Shown in pieces: positions 47,053-54,235 of a stretch of DNA of 64,000 nt. Below the pieces are notes generated by a model that was not told the origin of the DNA, made no database searches, and saw only the letters and a list, made by a program, of their open reading frames with translations. The DNA comes from an uncultured SAR86 cluster bacterium (GTDB lineage: Bacteria > Pseudomonadota > Gammaproteobacteria > Magnimaribacterales > Magnimaribacteraceae). The stretch covers positions 1-64,000 of the forward strand of contig CALJVP010000007.1 of assembly GCA_937773605.1 (NCBI GenBank), written 5' to 3'. Each line of letters starts with the position of its first letter. The first letter of the stretch is position 1. Made by a program: the position numbers and the translations under genes.

Positions 47053-47548
47053 GAAAAACCACGGGAAGTATTTCACTTTACCCCTTATTGTTTTTCTTTC
47101 TATCAATTTCTCTCTTCAAGCATCAGAAGATACCATTGAAGGTTACTGGCTTTCTTCTAGTTCTATCATTGAAGTTAAGGTATGTGATGAGCTTATTTGT
47201 GCTGAAATAAGTCATGTATTTGTGCCAGAAGGAACAGATCCTTTAACTATCTTGGATGAAAAAAATTCCAATAATGATCTGCAAAACCGACCCTTAGTTG
47301 GTATTAATTTATTTGAAGGATTTAAAAAAGAACAAATCTTAAATAAAGTTTTAAAGGGAGGTAAGATTTACAACCCCAACGATGGAAATTCTTACAAAGC
47401 CAAGCTAACGCTGCTTAAAAATAATAATTTGCAAGTCCAAGGTTGTGTGCTTTTTGTCTGTGACGGAGAAGAGTGGCAACCCCTGATAGTAACATTTAAT
47501 CCAGACGGCTCTAGACAGGCAAAGCTAAAGAATAAACAAGAAAACTAA
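47015..47548 (+). CDS. DUF2147-like exported protein
   Basis: The frame is open from ATG 47015, overlapping GST by 38 bp, and no better in-frame start lies close to the leader, so the start is uncertain. A hydrophobic leader (FTLPLIVFLSINFSLQAS) precedes the mature domain: EGYWLSSSSIIEVKVCDELICAEISHV, RPLVGINLFEGFKK, and GKIYNPNDGNSYKAKLTLLKNNNLQVQGCVLFVCDGEEWQ, the DUF2147 pattern (G-x-I-Y-x-P-x-x-G-x-x-Y). Two Cys pairs may form disulfides in the periplasm. Its function is unknown. It abuts the GFA gene with no gap. Confidence 0.75.
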   Translation: MTELRNDLVLQPKKNHGKYFTLPLIVFLSINFSLQASEDTIEGYWLSSSSIIEVKVCDELICAEISHVFVPEGTDPLTILDEKNSNNDLQNRPLVGINLFEGFKKEQILNKVLKGGKIYNPNDGNSYKAKLTLLKNNNLQVQGCVLFVCDGEEWQPLIVTFNPDGSRQAKLKNKQEN

Positions 47549-47926
47549 ATGATAGATCATAAAATTAAAGCTTCCTGTCATTGTGGTGCTGTGGAGTTAG
47601 AATTATTCCTGCCAAATGGATTTGATCTGAGAAGATGCAACTGCAGTATTTGCATTAGGAAAGGTGCTATTGTTTCCTCGGTTCTATTTGACGATCTTAA
47701 GATCTCGAAAGGTGCTGATCTGCTTAAGCTTTATCAATTTAATACAAAAACTGCTAAACATTATTTTTGCTCAATTTGCGGAATTTATACTCACCATCAA
47801 AGGAGATCTAATCCTAACGAGTACAGTTTTAACACCGGGTGCATAGAAGGATTTAAAGCAGAAGATTATGCTGATCCTTATTTAATAGATGGAATTAACC
47901 ATATAAAAGACAGAAAAGAGCATTAA
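47549..47926 (+). CDS. GFA/CENP-V family zinc protein
   Basis: A 125-residue protein of the glutathione-dependent formaldehyde-activating (GFA) fold: KASCHCGAVELEL and RRCNCSICIRKGA (C-x-C and C-x-C-x-x-C zinc ligands), then KHYFCSICGIYTHHQRR (C-x-x-C with His) and FNTGCIEG. The family binds two zinc ions and some members handle glutathione adducts. It directly follows DUF2147 and GST, so one transcript is likely, and a detoxification link with GST is possible. Confidence 0.87.
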   Translation: MIDHKIKASCHCGAVELELFLPNGFDLRRCNCSICIRKGAIVSSVLFDDLKISKGADLLKLYQFNTKTAKHYFCSICGIYTHHQRRSNPNEYSFNTGCIEGFKAEDYADPYLIDGINHIKDRKEH

Positions 47927-47996
47927 TCATTGTTTGTTTCTATTTGTTATACCGAATAGTACAATGCGCTTGCTTTATCAGAGCTACTAAATCAAA

Positions 47997-48088
47997 GGAT
48001 AGTTGGCAGAGTCTGGTTGAATGCACTGGTCTTGAAAACCAGCAGGGAGTTAAATCCCTCATAGGTTCGAATCCTATACTATCCGCCA
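47997..48088 (+). tRNA. tRNA-Ser (TGA)
   Basis: Acceptor GGATAGT (47997-48003) pairs with ACTATCC (48078-48084), followed by G and encoded CCA. The anticodon stem-loop CTGGT-CTTGAAA-ACCAG gives TGA, the variable arm is long, and the T arm is ATAGG-TTCGAAT-CCTAT. An intrinsic terminator follows at 48102. Confidence 0.97.
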
Positions 48089-48101
48089 TTTTCAGCCTAT
48101 T

Positions 48102-48129
48102 AAGGGGTCTCAATGAGATCCCTTTTTTT
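48102..48129 (+). terminator. Intrinsic terminator after tRNA-Ser
   Basis: AGGGGTCTC (48103-48111) pairs with GAGATCCCT (48115-48123) with one G-T wobble and an AAT loop, followed by a seven-T run. The stem, short loop and T-tract are textbook, and its position 14 bp after the tRNA fits. Confidence 0.9.
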
Positions 48130-48162
48130 ATGTTTGTGTGTCGGTTTGGCGTGCTTTTATCC

Positions 48163-48185
48163 AAAGTGCTATAGTAAATTCATGA
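48163..48185 (+). repeat. Extended -10 / start-codon repeat, copy 1
   Basis: A 23-bp element containing TGCTATAGTA and ending in an ATG, 21 of 23 bases the same as the copy at 48789-48811. TGCTATAGT fits an extended -10 (TGnTATAAT-like). The ATG (48182) of the DUF4177-like remnant is 6 bp after the hexamer, so a transcript would be nearly leaderless. Confidence 0.5.
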
Positions 48186-48410
48186 CTAAATGGGCTTACG
48201 ATGCTTTTCAAACCACTCCTGGCCAACTGAAGCAGGATTTAAATATCCATGGAGCGGGAGGTTGGAGCTTGTCAATACCCATCACTCTTTAGTTAAAGTT
48301 CCACGAGTTATACAAAAAGCCACTAGATGAATATGAGGCTTGCAGTACGAAGTTAAATCTCACGAACACCTTTTACAAAGATGAGAGAGATGTCTGAAAA
48401 AGATGGATCC
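48182..48410 (+). pseudogene. DUF4177-like remnant
   Basis: As it stands the frame makes 36 residues (MTKWAYDAFQTTPGQLKQDL then NIHGAGGWSLSIPITL) and stops at 48290-48292. With one missing G restored at the TTGGAG near 48263-48266 the next frame reads GGWELVNTHHSLVK, and a return shift near 48297-48304 yields FHELYKKPLDEYE. That order (a W-Y start, GWELV, then ELY-KKP) is the DUF4177 pattern, so this looks like a small gene damaged by two compensating indels. Its function is unknown even for intact members. It lies in a gene-poor, apparently decaying stretch after tRNA-Ser. Confidence 0.5.
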
Positions 48411-48430
48411 AAATCTAGAGAGTCAATTAG

Positions 48431-48610
48431 ATGAACTTGAAAGACGGGAGACAGCTACAGACGGACGTTTTACTACAGACGGTCAAACAGATATGGAACT
48501 TCAAAGACACAACCAGATGGATTGCAAGAAGTTACTACGAGGACGGCTTAATCCTGAAGAAAGATCACATAGCCTTTATATATATCCGTTGGTTCTTAAA
48601 AGATAAGTAG
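48431..48610 (+). CDS. Possible small ORF, 59 residues
   Basis: The frame from ATG 48431 encodes MNLKDGRQLQTDVLLQTVKQ, then IWNFKDTTRWIARSYYEDGL, then an end rich in Ile, Phe, Tyr and Trp (KKDHIAFIYIRWFLKDK). Its residue pattern looks more protein-like than the longer overlapping frame at 48403-48606, but no ribosome-binding site is clear and no family is recognised. In this damaged stretch it could be a fragment of a lost gene. Confidence 0.25.
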   Translation: MNLKDGRQLQTDVLLQTVKQIWNFKDTTRWIARSYYEDGLILKKDHIAFIYIRWFLKDK

Positions 48611-48716
48611 GAACTAAAGATATTAGAAAAAGCAATGACCATAAACTTGTTTATGTGTGTTCAAAATATAGGCAATCATTCAGATTCTCCGTGTTAAAAA
48701 ATTAGCTTAGCACAGT

Positions 48717-48787
48717 TCTAACTCCGACTAGGTATCAGATTCCTCTGTCTTAAGATCCCAATAGCAATTCCAATCTCTATGTCCTGG
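48717..48787. repeat. 71-bp direct repeat, copy 1
   Basis: TCTAACTCC at the left edge, then a 57-bp near-identical core (48731-48787) ending TATGTCCTGG, matching 48930-49000 with few differences. On the minus strand it encodes LPGHRDWNCYWDLKTEESDT. Confidence 0.75.
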
Positions 48788-48788
48788 T

Positions 48789-48811
48789 AAAGTGCTATAG
48801 TAGATCCATGA
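48789..48811 (+). repeat. Extended -10 / start-codon repeat, copy 2
   Basis: The same element as 48163-48185, with TGCTATAGTA and an ATG 6 bp later. The ATG is followed by AAAAAACTAACACTACTA and a stop after nine residues (MKKLTLLID), which looks like the start of an exported protein that has been lost. It starts one base after direct repeat copy 1. Confidence 0.5.
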
Positions 48812-48929
48812 AAAAACTAACACTACTAATAGACTAATGTGGTACCCCGGTCCCTTTTCCACTCCACCTTGGAAGTCGCTCCTTGCAGTTCTTATCCTTA
48901 GCATCATCGTTGAATTCTTTTTTCCCTGA

Positions 48930-49000
48930 TCTAACTCCTTGCAGGTATCAAGTTCCTCTGTCTGAGGATCCCAATAGCTATTCCAATCTCTATGTCCTGG
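48930..49000. repeat. 71-bp direct repeat, copy 2
   Basis: The second copy of the 71-bp element, 213 bp from the first. On the minus strand it encodes MPGHRDWNSYWDPQTEELDT and reads on to KELDQGKKN; after one base shift near 48917 the frame gives NDDAKDKNCKERLPRWSGKG, ending TGVPH before a stop. This suggests a small minus-strand gene that has been duplicated and broken. Nothing else in 48090-49083 can be called a gene with confidence. Confidence 0.7.
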
Positions 49001-49083
49001 CAATTCATCAACTTCATAAGCTCATGCTCTTTTGGATTGGCTTGCATGTTTGATATAGTTAAGTCATAAAAATGGAGAGAACC

Positions 49084-49521
49084 ATGAAAATATTGAAATA
49101 TTTATTTATATGTTTAATAACCACAACTGCGTTTTCTGTTGCATCTGGGCATCATGAAAACCCACATAATTTTTCTGACTGTAAAGGGTCTGTTGGTAAT
49201 TTGTATGTATCCGAGATTCTGGATAAAGGAACAGTGGGTGGTTTTAAGAAAGCCGTGGATTTGCATCAGAAGTTTTATACCGACAGAGGATATGACGTAA
49301 AAGTAAATGCAAATATTGAATACAACAGGGATGGAGACGGAACTACAGAAGAGCCATCTCGATTAACAACAGTTGTCATGTTCCCTAGCTTAGAAGTTCA
49401 GAATCAATGGATGAATCGTGAGTTTACTGATCAAGACCAAGAGGACTTTGACTCTTTTTTAGAAATCTATAATAAAAATACAAAGGTTGTTGTTAGAAAA
49501 TCAAATTGCTATCTGAATTGA
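49084..49521 (+). CDS. Small exported protein of unknown family
   Basis: I chose ATG 49084 because GGAG at 49074-49077 is spaced for it; ATG 49072 contains that site. The 145-residue product has a signal peptide (KILKYLFICLITTTAFSVASG), then a globular part with DCKGSVGNLYVSEIL, KKAVDLHQKFYTDRGYDVKVNANIEYNRDGDG and LTTVVMFPSLEVQNQW, ending KSNCYLN. Two Cys (in DCKG and NCYLN) could form a disulfide. The strand-helix pattern is like a dimeric ferredoxin-fold (ABM-like) domain, but I do not recognise a family. It probably acts in the periplasm or outside the cell. Confidence 0.65.
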   Translation: MKILKYLFICLITTTAFSVASGHHENPHNFSDCKGSVGNLYVSEILDKGTVGGFKKAVDLHQKFYTDRGYDVKVNANIEYNRDGDGTTEEPSRLTTVVMFPSLEVQNQWMNREFTDQDQEDFDSFLEIYNKNTKVVVRKSNCYLN

Positions 49522-49551
49522 ATCTGTAATATTTAAATCAAGGCTTAAATA

Positions 49552-49683
49552 ATGAAAGAAGATTACTGGAAGGAATCAAAGCAAACAAAAATTATCTATC
49601 AGAGAGACGGTAAACATTATGTCTTTGATGGCACTGAAGAAAAAGAAATTGTATTGAGAATGTCTCAGAAGAAGAATGAGTGA
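49552..49683 (+). CDS. Small ORF, 43 residues
   Basis: MKEDYWKESKQTKIIYQRDG, then KHYVFDGTEEKEIVLRMSQ and KKNE. The alternating pattern suggests a short beta-rich peptide. It overlaps the next gene by 8 bp (ATG 49676 lies before its TGA), which fits translational coupling, and AAGG is found 7 bp upstream. No family is recognised. Its conserved place before the SnoaL-like gene in related genomes would be needed to trust it. Confidence 0.4.
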   Translation: MKEDYWKESKQTKIIYQRDGKHYVFDGTEEKEIVLRMSQKKNE

Positions 49684-50164
49684 TGATAGTTTGCTATTTG
49701 ATCGTCTTGCGATAGAAGATGTTTTTGCAAGGTACGCACACGCTGCCGATGAATACGATGCATCAGAATGGCTTAATTGTTACAGCGAAGATGGTATCTT
49801 TGAAGTTGATACTGAAGGAAATCGAATACAGTTTTTAGGCAAGCCTGCATTGAAGAAATTTATCGATGCACACATTCGCCTTTTACCCGGAACTCGTCAC
49901 GTCCAAACGAATCATCTTTTTAGTATAAAAGGAGATAGTGCAGCACATCTTTGTACATTATCAGGTATGTTAACTAGACCAGAAAAAGTCTATACATTCA
50001 TTTCAGGAACTTACGAGAGTGATTTAGAAAAGATCGAAGGAGAATGGAAAATAAAACACAGAACTGTTCACGTAGATAACGGTGCTAATTTTATTGAAGG
50101 AGAACTAGCTTTGCATATTAAGCCCTTTATGGAATGGATGGCCAAAAATGGGACGAATGTATAA
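49676..50164 (+). CDS. SnoaL-like / NTF2-fold protein
   Basis: A 162-residue member of the SnoaL_4 type group: LFDRLAIEDVFARYAHAADEYDASEWLNCYSEDGIFEVDTEG is the classic start (an ID-x-x-xRYA-x-x-xD helix followed by a cone strand), RHVQTNHLFSIKGDSA is the middle, and GEWKIKHRTVHVD the end. Such domains act as dehydratases, isomerases, or beta-subunit-like partners. It is followed 47 bp later by an esterase gene. The substrate is unknown. Confidence 0.83.
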   Translation: MSDDSLLFDRLAIEDVFARYAHAADEYDASEWLNCYSEDGIFEVDTEGNRIQFLGKPALKKFIDAHIRLLPGTRHVQTNHLFSIKGDSAAHLCTLSGMLTRPEKVYTFISGTYESDLEKIEGEWKIKHRTVHVDNGANFIEGELALHIKPFMEWMAKNGTNV

Positions 50165-50211
50165 ATGAGAAGTAACGAATCCAAAGTTAATTTTAAGGAC
50201 TAATAAATATT

Positions 50212-51246
50212 ATGAAAGCATCATCAGAGTTACATGAATTTAATTCAGAGATTATGGGTCATACAGTTGAAGTATCTGTTGTTTTGCCCCCCAATTTTGA
50301 ACAGATAAGTGATTCACTTCCACTATTAATTAATCTCCACGGTGGCGGAGGTGATAGAAGTTTTCTATTAAGATCAATGGATATATGGGAATCCTTATGG
50401 AAAGAAGAGGAGTTACCACCGCTAGTCATGATTTCTTTTTCATCCGGACCTGGAAGCTGGTACAGAGGCAATTGGGAAAAGTTTGTTGTCGACGAATTAC
50501 CCAACTGGGCTGCTAAAAAATTTAACACCAGAACAGACAGGGAGGGAAGCTTGCTAACCGGAGTCTCTATGGGAGGCTATGGATCCCTAAAGATTGGTTT
50601 TAAGTACCCAGAAAGATTTAAAGCTATAGCGCCTATGGAGCCTGCCATAGAACCCTCCATACACAGAGAAGAAGGAAATAAACGAAATACTTGGTACAGA
50701 ATGGAGGCCATGGAAGAAATGGCCTGGGGATCTCCATTCGATGAGAATGCCTGGTTAGAAGACAATCCAGCAACGATAGTCTCTAAGAATGCCGACCTTA
50801 TACGCAATAGCGGTCTAGATATTTATTTGGAGGTAGGAGATAAAGATTACATTAATCTTCATGATGGAGCTGAGTACATGCATAGGATACTTTGGGACAA
50901 TGACATACGTCATGAATACCATTTAGTAAGATGGGCAGACCACGTTGGTTTGAGCATGGAAAACAGAACTAAAGAAGCACACAGATTTCTTGCGGCTTCA
51001 CTGGCTGGAGGTTTGGATGAACCTACAGACCTAATACTCAACACTGAAGAGAAGAAATACTTGGATTGGGTCAATGGAGGCATGCAGAGAGGAGAGCCTG
51101 ATCCGTCCGATGGAGAATCATTGATGCATAAAGATCCTAAAAGAGCCCCTACGGTTCACAGGGGGGTTTGGGATCCACTGAAAGAAACTGCTAAAGATGA
51201 TCCTGAGATGAAAAGAGCTTACGCCAAGTTGCCGCCTACAAAATAA
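50212..51246 (+). CDS. Esterase-like alpha/beta hydrolase (PF00756 type)
   Basis: A 344-residue hydrolase with NLHGGGGDRSFLLRSMD (oxyanion), nucleophile Ser119 in GVSMGGYGSLKIGFKYPERFKAIAPMEPA, an Asp in EVGDKDYIN and His in RWADHVGLSMENR. It has no signal peptide, so it is cytoplasmic. It resembles the esterase D/putative esterase group that includes S-formylglutathione hydrolases, but the long Pro/Asp-rich C-terminus is unusual. It is convergent with the heptosyltransferase gene and abuts it with no gap. Confidence 0.82.
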   Translation: MKASSELHEFNSEIMGHTVEVSVVLPPNFEQISDSLPLLINLHGGGGDRSFLLRSMDIWESLWKEEELPPLVMISFSSGPGSWYRGNWEKFVVDELPNWAAKKFNTRTDREGSLLTGVSMGGYGSLKIGFKYPERFKAIAPMEPAIEPSIHREEGNKRNTWYRMEAMEEMAWGSPFDENAWLEDNPATIVSKNADLIRNSGLDIYLEVGDKDYINLHDGAEYMHRILWDNDIRHEYHLVRWADHVGLSMENRTKEAHRFLAASLAGGLDEPTDLILNTEEKKYLDWVNGGMQRGEPDPSDGESLMHKDPKRAPTVHRGVWDPLKETAKDDPEMKRAYAKLPPTK

Positions 51247-52203
51247 CTAGACAATCGGCAGTTTATTAATAACCTCTTCAACCGAGATATTATTAATATC
51301 ACCGTTGTCTCCAACAATATGGATTTGATTATTTCCTTTGGTGCCAATTAGATTTATATCGGTAGGTCCATACAGAGTTAGGGAAGGGGTATTTACCACA
51401 GCAGACAGATGGGCAAGGCCAGTGTCAGAGCAAATGCAATAATCTGCATTATCTATGATGTAAGCCACTTCATTTAACGGCAAGATCTCTAAGGCAGTGG
51501 CTTTTTCTGAAACAGATGCAATATCCTTAGCTCTTAATAATTCTTCTTTATTCCCTGAAGGCAATAAAACATTCACCCCATGACCATCAAGGTGTTTAAC
51601 CAAATCCTTCCAGCAGGCAACAGGCCATTGTTTAGTTGGCCAGCTAGCATTCTGAACAAGCACAACGTAGGGAGCTGGCAATGCCATTGCTGGCTCTAAG
51701 AATTTAACTTTAGAAATTCCATAGTTGATGTCAGAGGTAGGTGAGTATCCTAGAGAAGATGCCAGTAATTCTTTTTGTCTATCTATGGCATGTAAGCTCT
51801 TGTTGATAGTAACTTTATTAGAATACGCCCAATGCGCTGGATATTCTCTGGAACTGCTTGCATCCATTCCAGTAACCCTGTGATCTGAAAGAAATGACAG
51901 GAAAGCACTCTTAAGGTTATTTTGCATATCGACCACAAAGTCATAATCAGTAGCATTTATTTCTTTTTTTACTAAGTTAAGAGCTTCTCTGGATTCTGAT
52001 GAAAAAAGCTGTTTTTTCCAGTTCCTGTGATCTGTTTTTATTATCTTATCTACAGCAGGATGCCAGCCTGGAACAGATGAAAAGGCTTTATCCACAACCC
52101 AGTCAAAACTTATATTCTTTATATTTTGTTCAGCCTCCGTCAGCGCTGGCAAGGCATGCATCAGATCGCCCATTGAAGTCAGCTTTAGAATTAAAACTTT
52201 CAT
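51247..52203 (-). CDS. waaC: Lipopolysaccharide heptosyltransferase I
   Basis: A 318-residue GT-B (GT9) enzyme that adds the first heptose to Kdo-lipid A. It starts MKVLILKLTSMGDLMHALPAL as WaaC does, then WVVDKAFSSVPGWHPAVDKII, DFVVDMQNNLKSAFLSFL, and the donor site LVQNASWPTKQWPVACWKDLV and DYCICSDTGLAHLSAVVNTPSLTLYGPTD. It acts at the cytoplasmic face of the inner membrane. It is followed on the minus-strand side by a 2OG oxygenase and a DsbA-like gene with small gaps, so they may be one transcript. Confidence 0.9.
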   Translation of the reverse strand: MKVLILKLTSMGDLMHALPALTEAEQNIKNISFDWVVDKAFSSVPGWHPAVDKIIKTDHRNWKKQLFSSESREALNLVKKEINATDYDFVVDMQNNLKSAFLSFLSDHRVTGMDASSSREYPAHWAYSNKVTINKSLHAIDRQKELLASSLGYSPTSDINYGISKVKFLEPAMALPAPYVVLVQNASWPTKQWPVACWKDLVKHLDGHGVNVLLPSGNKEELLRAKDIASVSEKATALEILPLNEVAYIIDNADYCICSDTGLAHLSAVVNTPSLTLYGPTDINLIGTKGNNQIHIVGDNGDINNISVEEVINKLPIV

Positions 52204-52217
52204 GAATCTAGATAAAC

Positions 52218-52841
52218 CTATGATTTAAAGAGCTGTTTGAAGAATGCACTTAAACGGTGTCTTGTATTATGAAGACCTAGTGATTGAGAGGAAATGTAGT
52301 TGAGTTGCAGAGACAATCTCTTACCTTCATAAGGTTGAAATCCATGCCAACAATTCTCGGTGACTTTAAATCCTACCATGCTTCCAAATGTGCATGGAAC
52401 TTCTTCAATGTAGTTGTTTAGATCTTTACTATCTTTTAAAAGTCTCAAGTGTCCTTCATTCTCGTTCCAGTTTAGATTTAGGTACAGCAGAACAGTCACG
52501 GTTTTGGTGCTTGAATCCGTATGAATTTTTCCGTCCTTTAGTCTTGAATAGCCTCTTAGAGTTGTAACGGCAGGCTTATCCTTTAATTCAACTTTAAATT
52601 TTTCTTCTAATAATTTTCTAAATTCCGGACCTTCTAGTTCTTTAATCAGATCTTTTATTTTCTGACCGGCATTGACATCAACTGGAAAGCTTCCTCCTTC
52701 AGATATATCAGGAAAATCTTCGACAAGAGCAGACGAGTCAATATCTTCAAGAAAACTGTCAGCAACCGTGAAGAAAGGAAAATAATCGTCCTGAACTTCA
52801 GTCTCTTGAATCTGTTTAAGATTAAGATAGTTACTTGGCAT
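52218..52841 (-). CDS. 2OG-Fe(II) oxygenase
   Basis: A 207-residue oxygenase. The iron site is H107-x-D109 in GKIHTDSSTK, distal His166 in ENCWHGFQPYEGKRLSLQLNY with Arg175 for 2OG; the double-stranded helix core is TVTVLLYLNLNWNENEGHLRLL. Similar proteins often sit beside glycan or LPS genes, and here heptosyltransferase I follows 14 bp downstream, so it may modify an LPS or sugar-related molecule (inference). It overlaps the DsbA-like gene by 11 bp at its start, showing coupling. Confidence 0.82.
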   Translation of the reverse strand: MPSNYLNLKQIQETEVQDDYFPFFTVADSFLEDIDSSALVEDFPDISEGGSFPVDVNAGQKIKDLIKELEGPEFRKLLEEKFKVELKDKPAVTTLRGYSRLKDGKIHTDSSTKTVTVLLYLNLNWNENEGHLRLLKDSKDLNNYIEEVPCTFGSMVGFKVTENCWHGFQPYEGKRLSLQLNYISSQSLGLHNTRHRLSAFFKQLFKS

Positions 52842-53490
52842 CTTGTTTTTCTTGCTCTTTTAATTGAATTCTTCTTAGAAAAGATATGAAAGTTTCTGGT
52901 TGTTGTCCCCCTTGTATGAGGTATTGATCATTAATAATGTAGGTAGGAACTGCTCCAATGCTTCTTTCTATTGAATCAAGTTCTTGATTTTCTACTTCTT
53001 TGGCTCCCGTGTCAGATTCTAAGAAAGTTATAACCTCTGATTTATCAAGTCCCACTTCATATGCAATTTTTGCAAGAACTTCAATTGAACCTACGTCTTT
53101 GCCATTCGTGAAGTATGCGTAAAACAGGGCTTCTGATAATTCGTTTTGCACGTTCTTTTGCTCCGCATACCAAAGTAATCTATGGGCAAGAAAGGTATTT
53201 GGTATTCTCTTTGTTTTAGAGAAATTAAAGTCAAATTCTAAATCTTTACCAATACTTACAATTTCGTCATAAACTCCATTACCGCGATTAGATCCAAATT
53301 TTTGCTGCATATAAAGTTCTTTATCATATCCATTCTCAGGAATTTCAGGATGCAATTCATAGGGTTTCCAAGAAATTTTAAATGAGAGTTCATTTTCAAG
53401 TTCTTCAATCGCTTTCTTTAAGTTTCGAAAACCTATGACACACCAAGGGCATACCACATCTGAAACTATTTCTATTTTGAGAGTATCCAT
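52831..53490 (-). CDS. DsbA family oxidoreductase, FrnE-like
   Basis: A 219-residue thioredoxin-fold protein with C-P-W-C at 14-17 (DVVCPWCVIG), a helical insertion and the cis-Pro region AVPTYIINDQYLIQGGQQPETFISFLRRI. It has no signal peptide. This is the FrnE/HCCA isomerase-like branch of DsbA, which works in the cytoplasm as a disulfide or polyketide-related oxidoreductase. The gene is the first of the minus-strand trio with the 2OG oxygenase and waaC, and is divergent from the LOG gene. Confidence 0.87.
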   Translation of the reverse strand: MDTLKIEIVSDVVCPWCVIGFRNLKKAIEELENELSFKISWKPYELHPEIPENGYDKELYMQQKFGSNRGNGVYDEIVSIGKDLEFDFNFSKTKRIPNTFLAHRLLWYAEQKNVQNELSEALFYAYFTNGKDVGSIEVLAKIAYEVGLDKSEVITFLESDTGAKEVENQELDSIERSIGAVPTYIINDQYLIQGGQQPETFISFLRRIQLKEQEKQDAK

Positions 53491-53515
53491 ATCAACAATT
53501 ATTTATTTAGATAAA

Positions 53516-53524
53516 TGCTATAGT
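53516..53524 (+). promoter_or_regulatory. Extended -10 promoter of the LOG gene
   Basis: TGCTATAGT (TG-n-TATAGT) stands 31 bp before the LOG ATG 53555 in the divergent gap with the DsbA-like gene. It is the same decamer as in the two 48-kb repeats. No good -35 is seen, as is usual for extended -10 promoters. Confidence 0.45.
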
Positions 53525-53554
53525 AATGTTTGTAAAAATCCATTAAAAAGCGTT

Positions 53555-54136
53555 ATGAAAACAATCTGTGTTTATGCCGGTTCTTCCTTAGGCAACAAAG
53601 AATCTTTTAGTACAGCAGCTACTAATCTAGGCCATGCCTTAGTTAATTCAGGTTTTTCAATGGTCTACGGCGGAGGTAGCAGAGGCCTAATGGGAGTTGT
53701 AGCCGATGCGGTGTTGAGTAAAGAAGGGCATGTCACTGGAATAATAACAAAACAATTAGACGACATAGAGGTAGGTCATAAAGATCTCACAGTATTGGAA
53801 GTTGTTGATACGATGCATGAGAGGAAAGCCCGTATGGCAGAGCTTTCTGGTTCAGTCATTTCTCTTCCAGGCGGTGTTGGTACCTGGGAAGAGTTCTACG
53901 AAGCACTGGCCTGGAATCAGTTGGGTTTTTATTCTAAGCCTATTATTTTGCTTAATATTGATAACTATTATGATGATCTTTTCAACTTCACGACTAAATC
54001 AGTGAAAGAAGGCTTCTTGCCTCAGAAAACTTATGAAGATTTATTTCTAGTAGATAACATTGATGAAGCTATTAGTATTGTTGTCAATTTTAAGAAGAAA
54101 GACGGAAAAGATTGGTTTGAACGACTTGAAAGATAG
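53555..54136 (+). CDS. LOG family protein (TIGR00730)
   Basis: I start it at ATG 53555; the frame is open from 53435, but that overlaps the divergent gene and its extra head has no family match. The 193-residue Rossmann-fold protein has KTICVYAGSSLGNKESF, VYGGGSRGLMGVVADAVL and the catalytic SLPGGVGTWEEFYEALAWNQLG (P-G-G-x-G-T-x-x-E). LOG enzymes cut nucleoside monophosphates to base and ribose-5-phosphate; in plants and some bacteria they make cytokinins, while most bacterial ones are nucleotide recyclers. Confidence 0.9.
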   Translation: MKTICVYAGSSLGNKESFSTAATNLGHALVNSGFSMVYGGGSRGLMGVVADAVLSKEGHVTGIITKQLDDIEVGHKDLTVLEVVDTMHERKARMAELSGSVISLPGGVGTWEEFYEALAWNQLGFYSKPIILLNIDNYYDDLFNFTTKSVKEGFLPQKTYEDLFLVDNIDEAISIVVNFKKKDGKDWFERLER

Positions 54137-54235
54137 AGTAATCTATTTAAGAATACACTATAAATCATTGATTTTATTATTTAAATAAAATATTTATTAT
54201 TATTAGTTGCAAAATCTTTCATTTTTTTATAAATT

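Noticed and set aside
47940..48164. Minus-strand ORF of 74 residues containing GFEPMRDLTP
   Set aside because: It is antisense to tRNA-Ser(TGA) and the terminator; same artefact as above.
48403..48606. Plus-strand ORF of 67 residues starting MDPNLESQLDELERRE
   Set aside because: Its second half has a composition unlike a folded protein, and an overlapping frame (48431-48610) looks more protein-like. It is kept out as a shadow, though neither frame is certain.
48717..49000. CRISPR array
   Set aside because: Only two repeat copies of 71 bp with a 142-bp spacer, not the short evenly spaced repeats of CRISPR; no cas gene is present.
48090..49070. Insertion sequence or integrated element next to tRNA-Ser
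   Set aside because: No transposase or integrase frame, no terminal inverted repeats and no copy of the tRNA 3' end were found. The direct repeats are internal.
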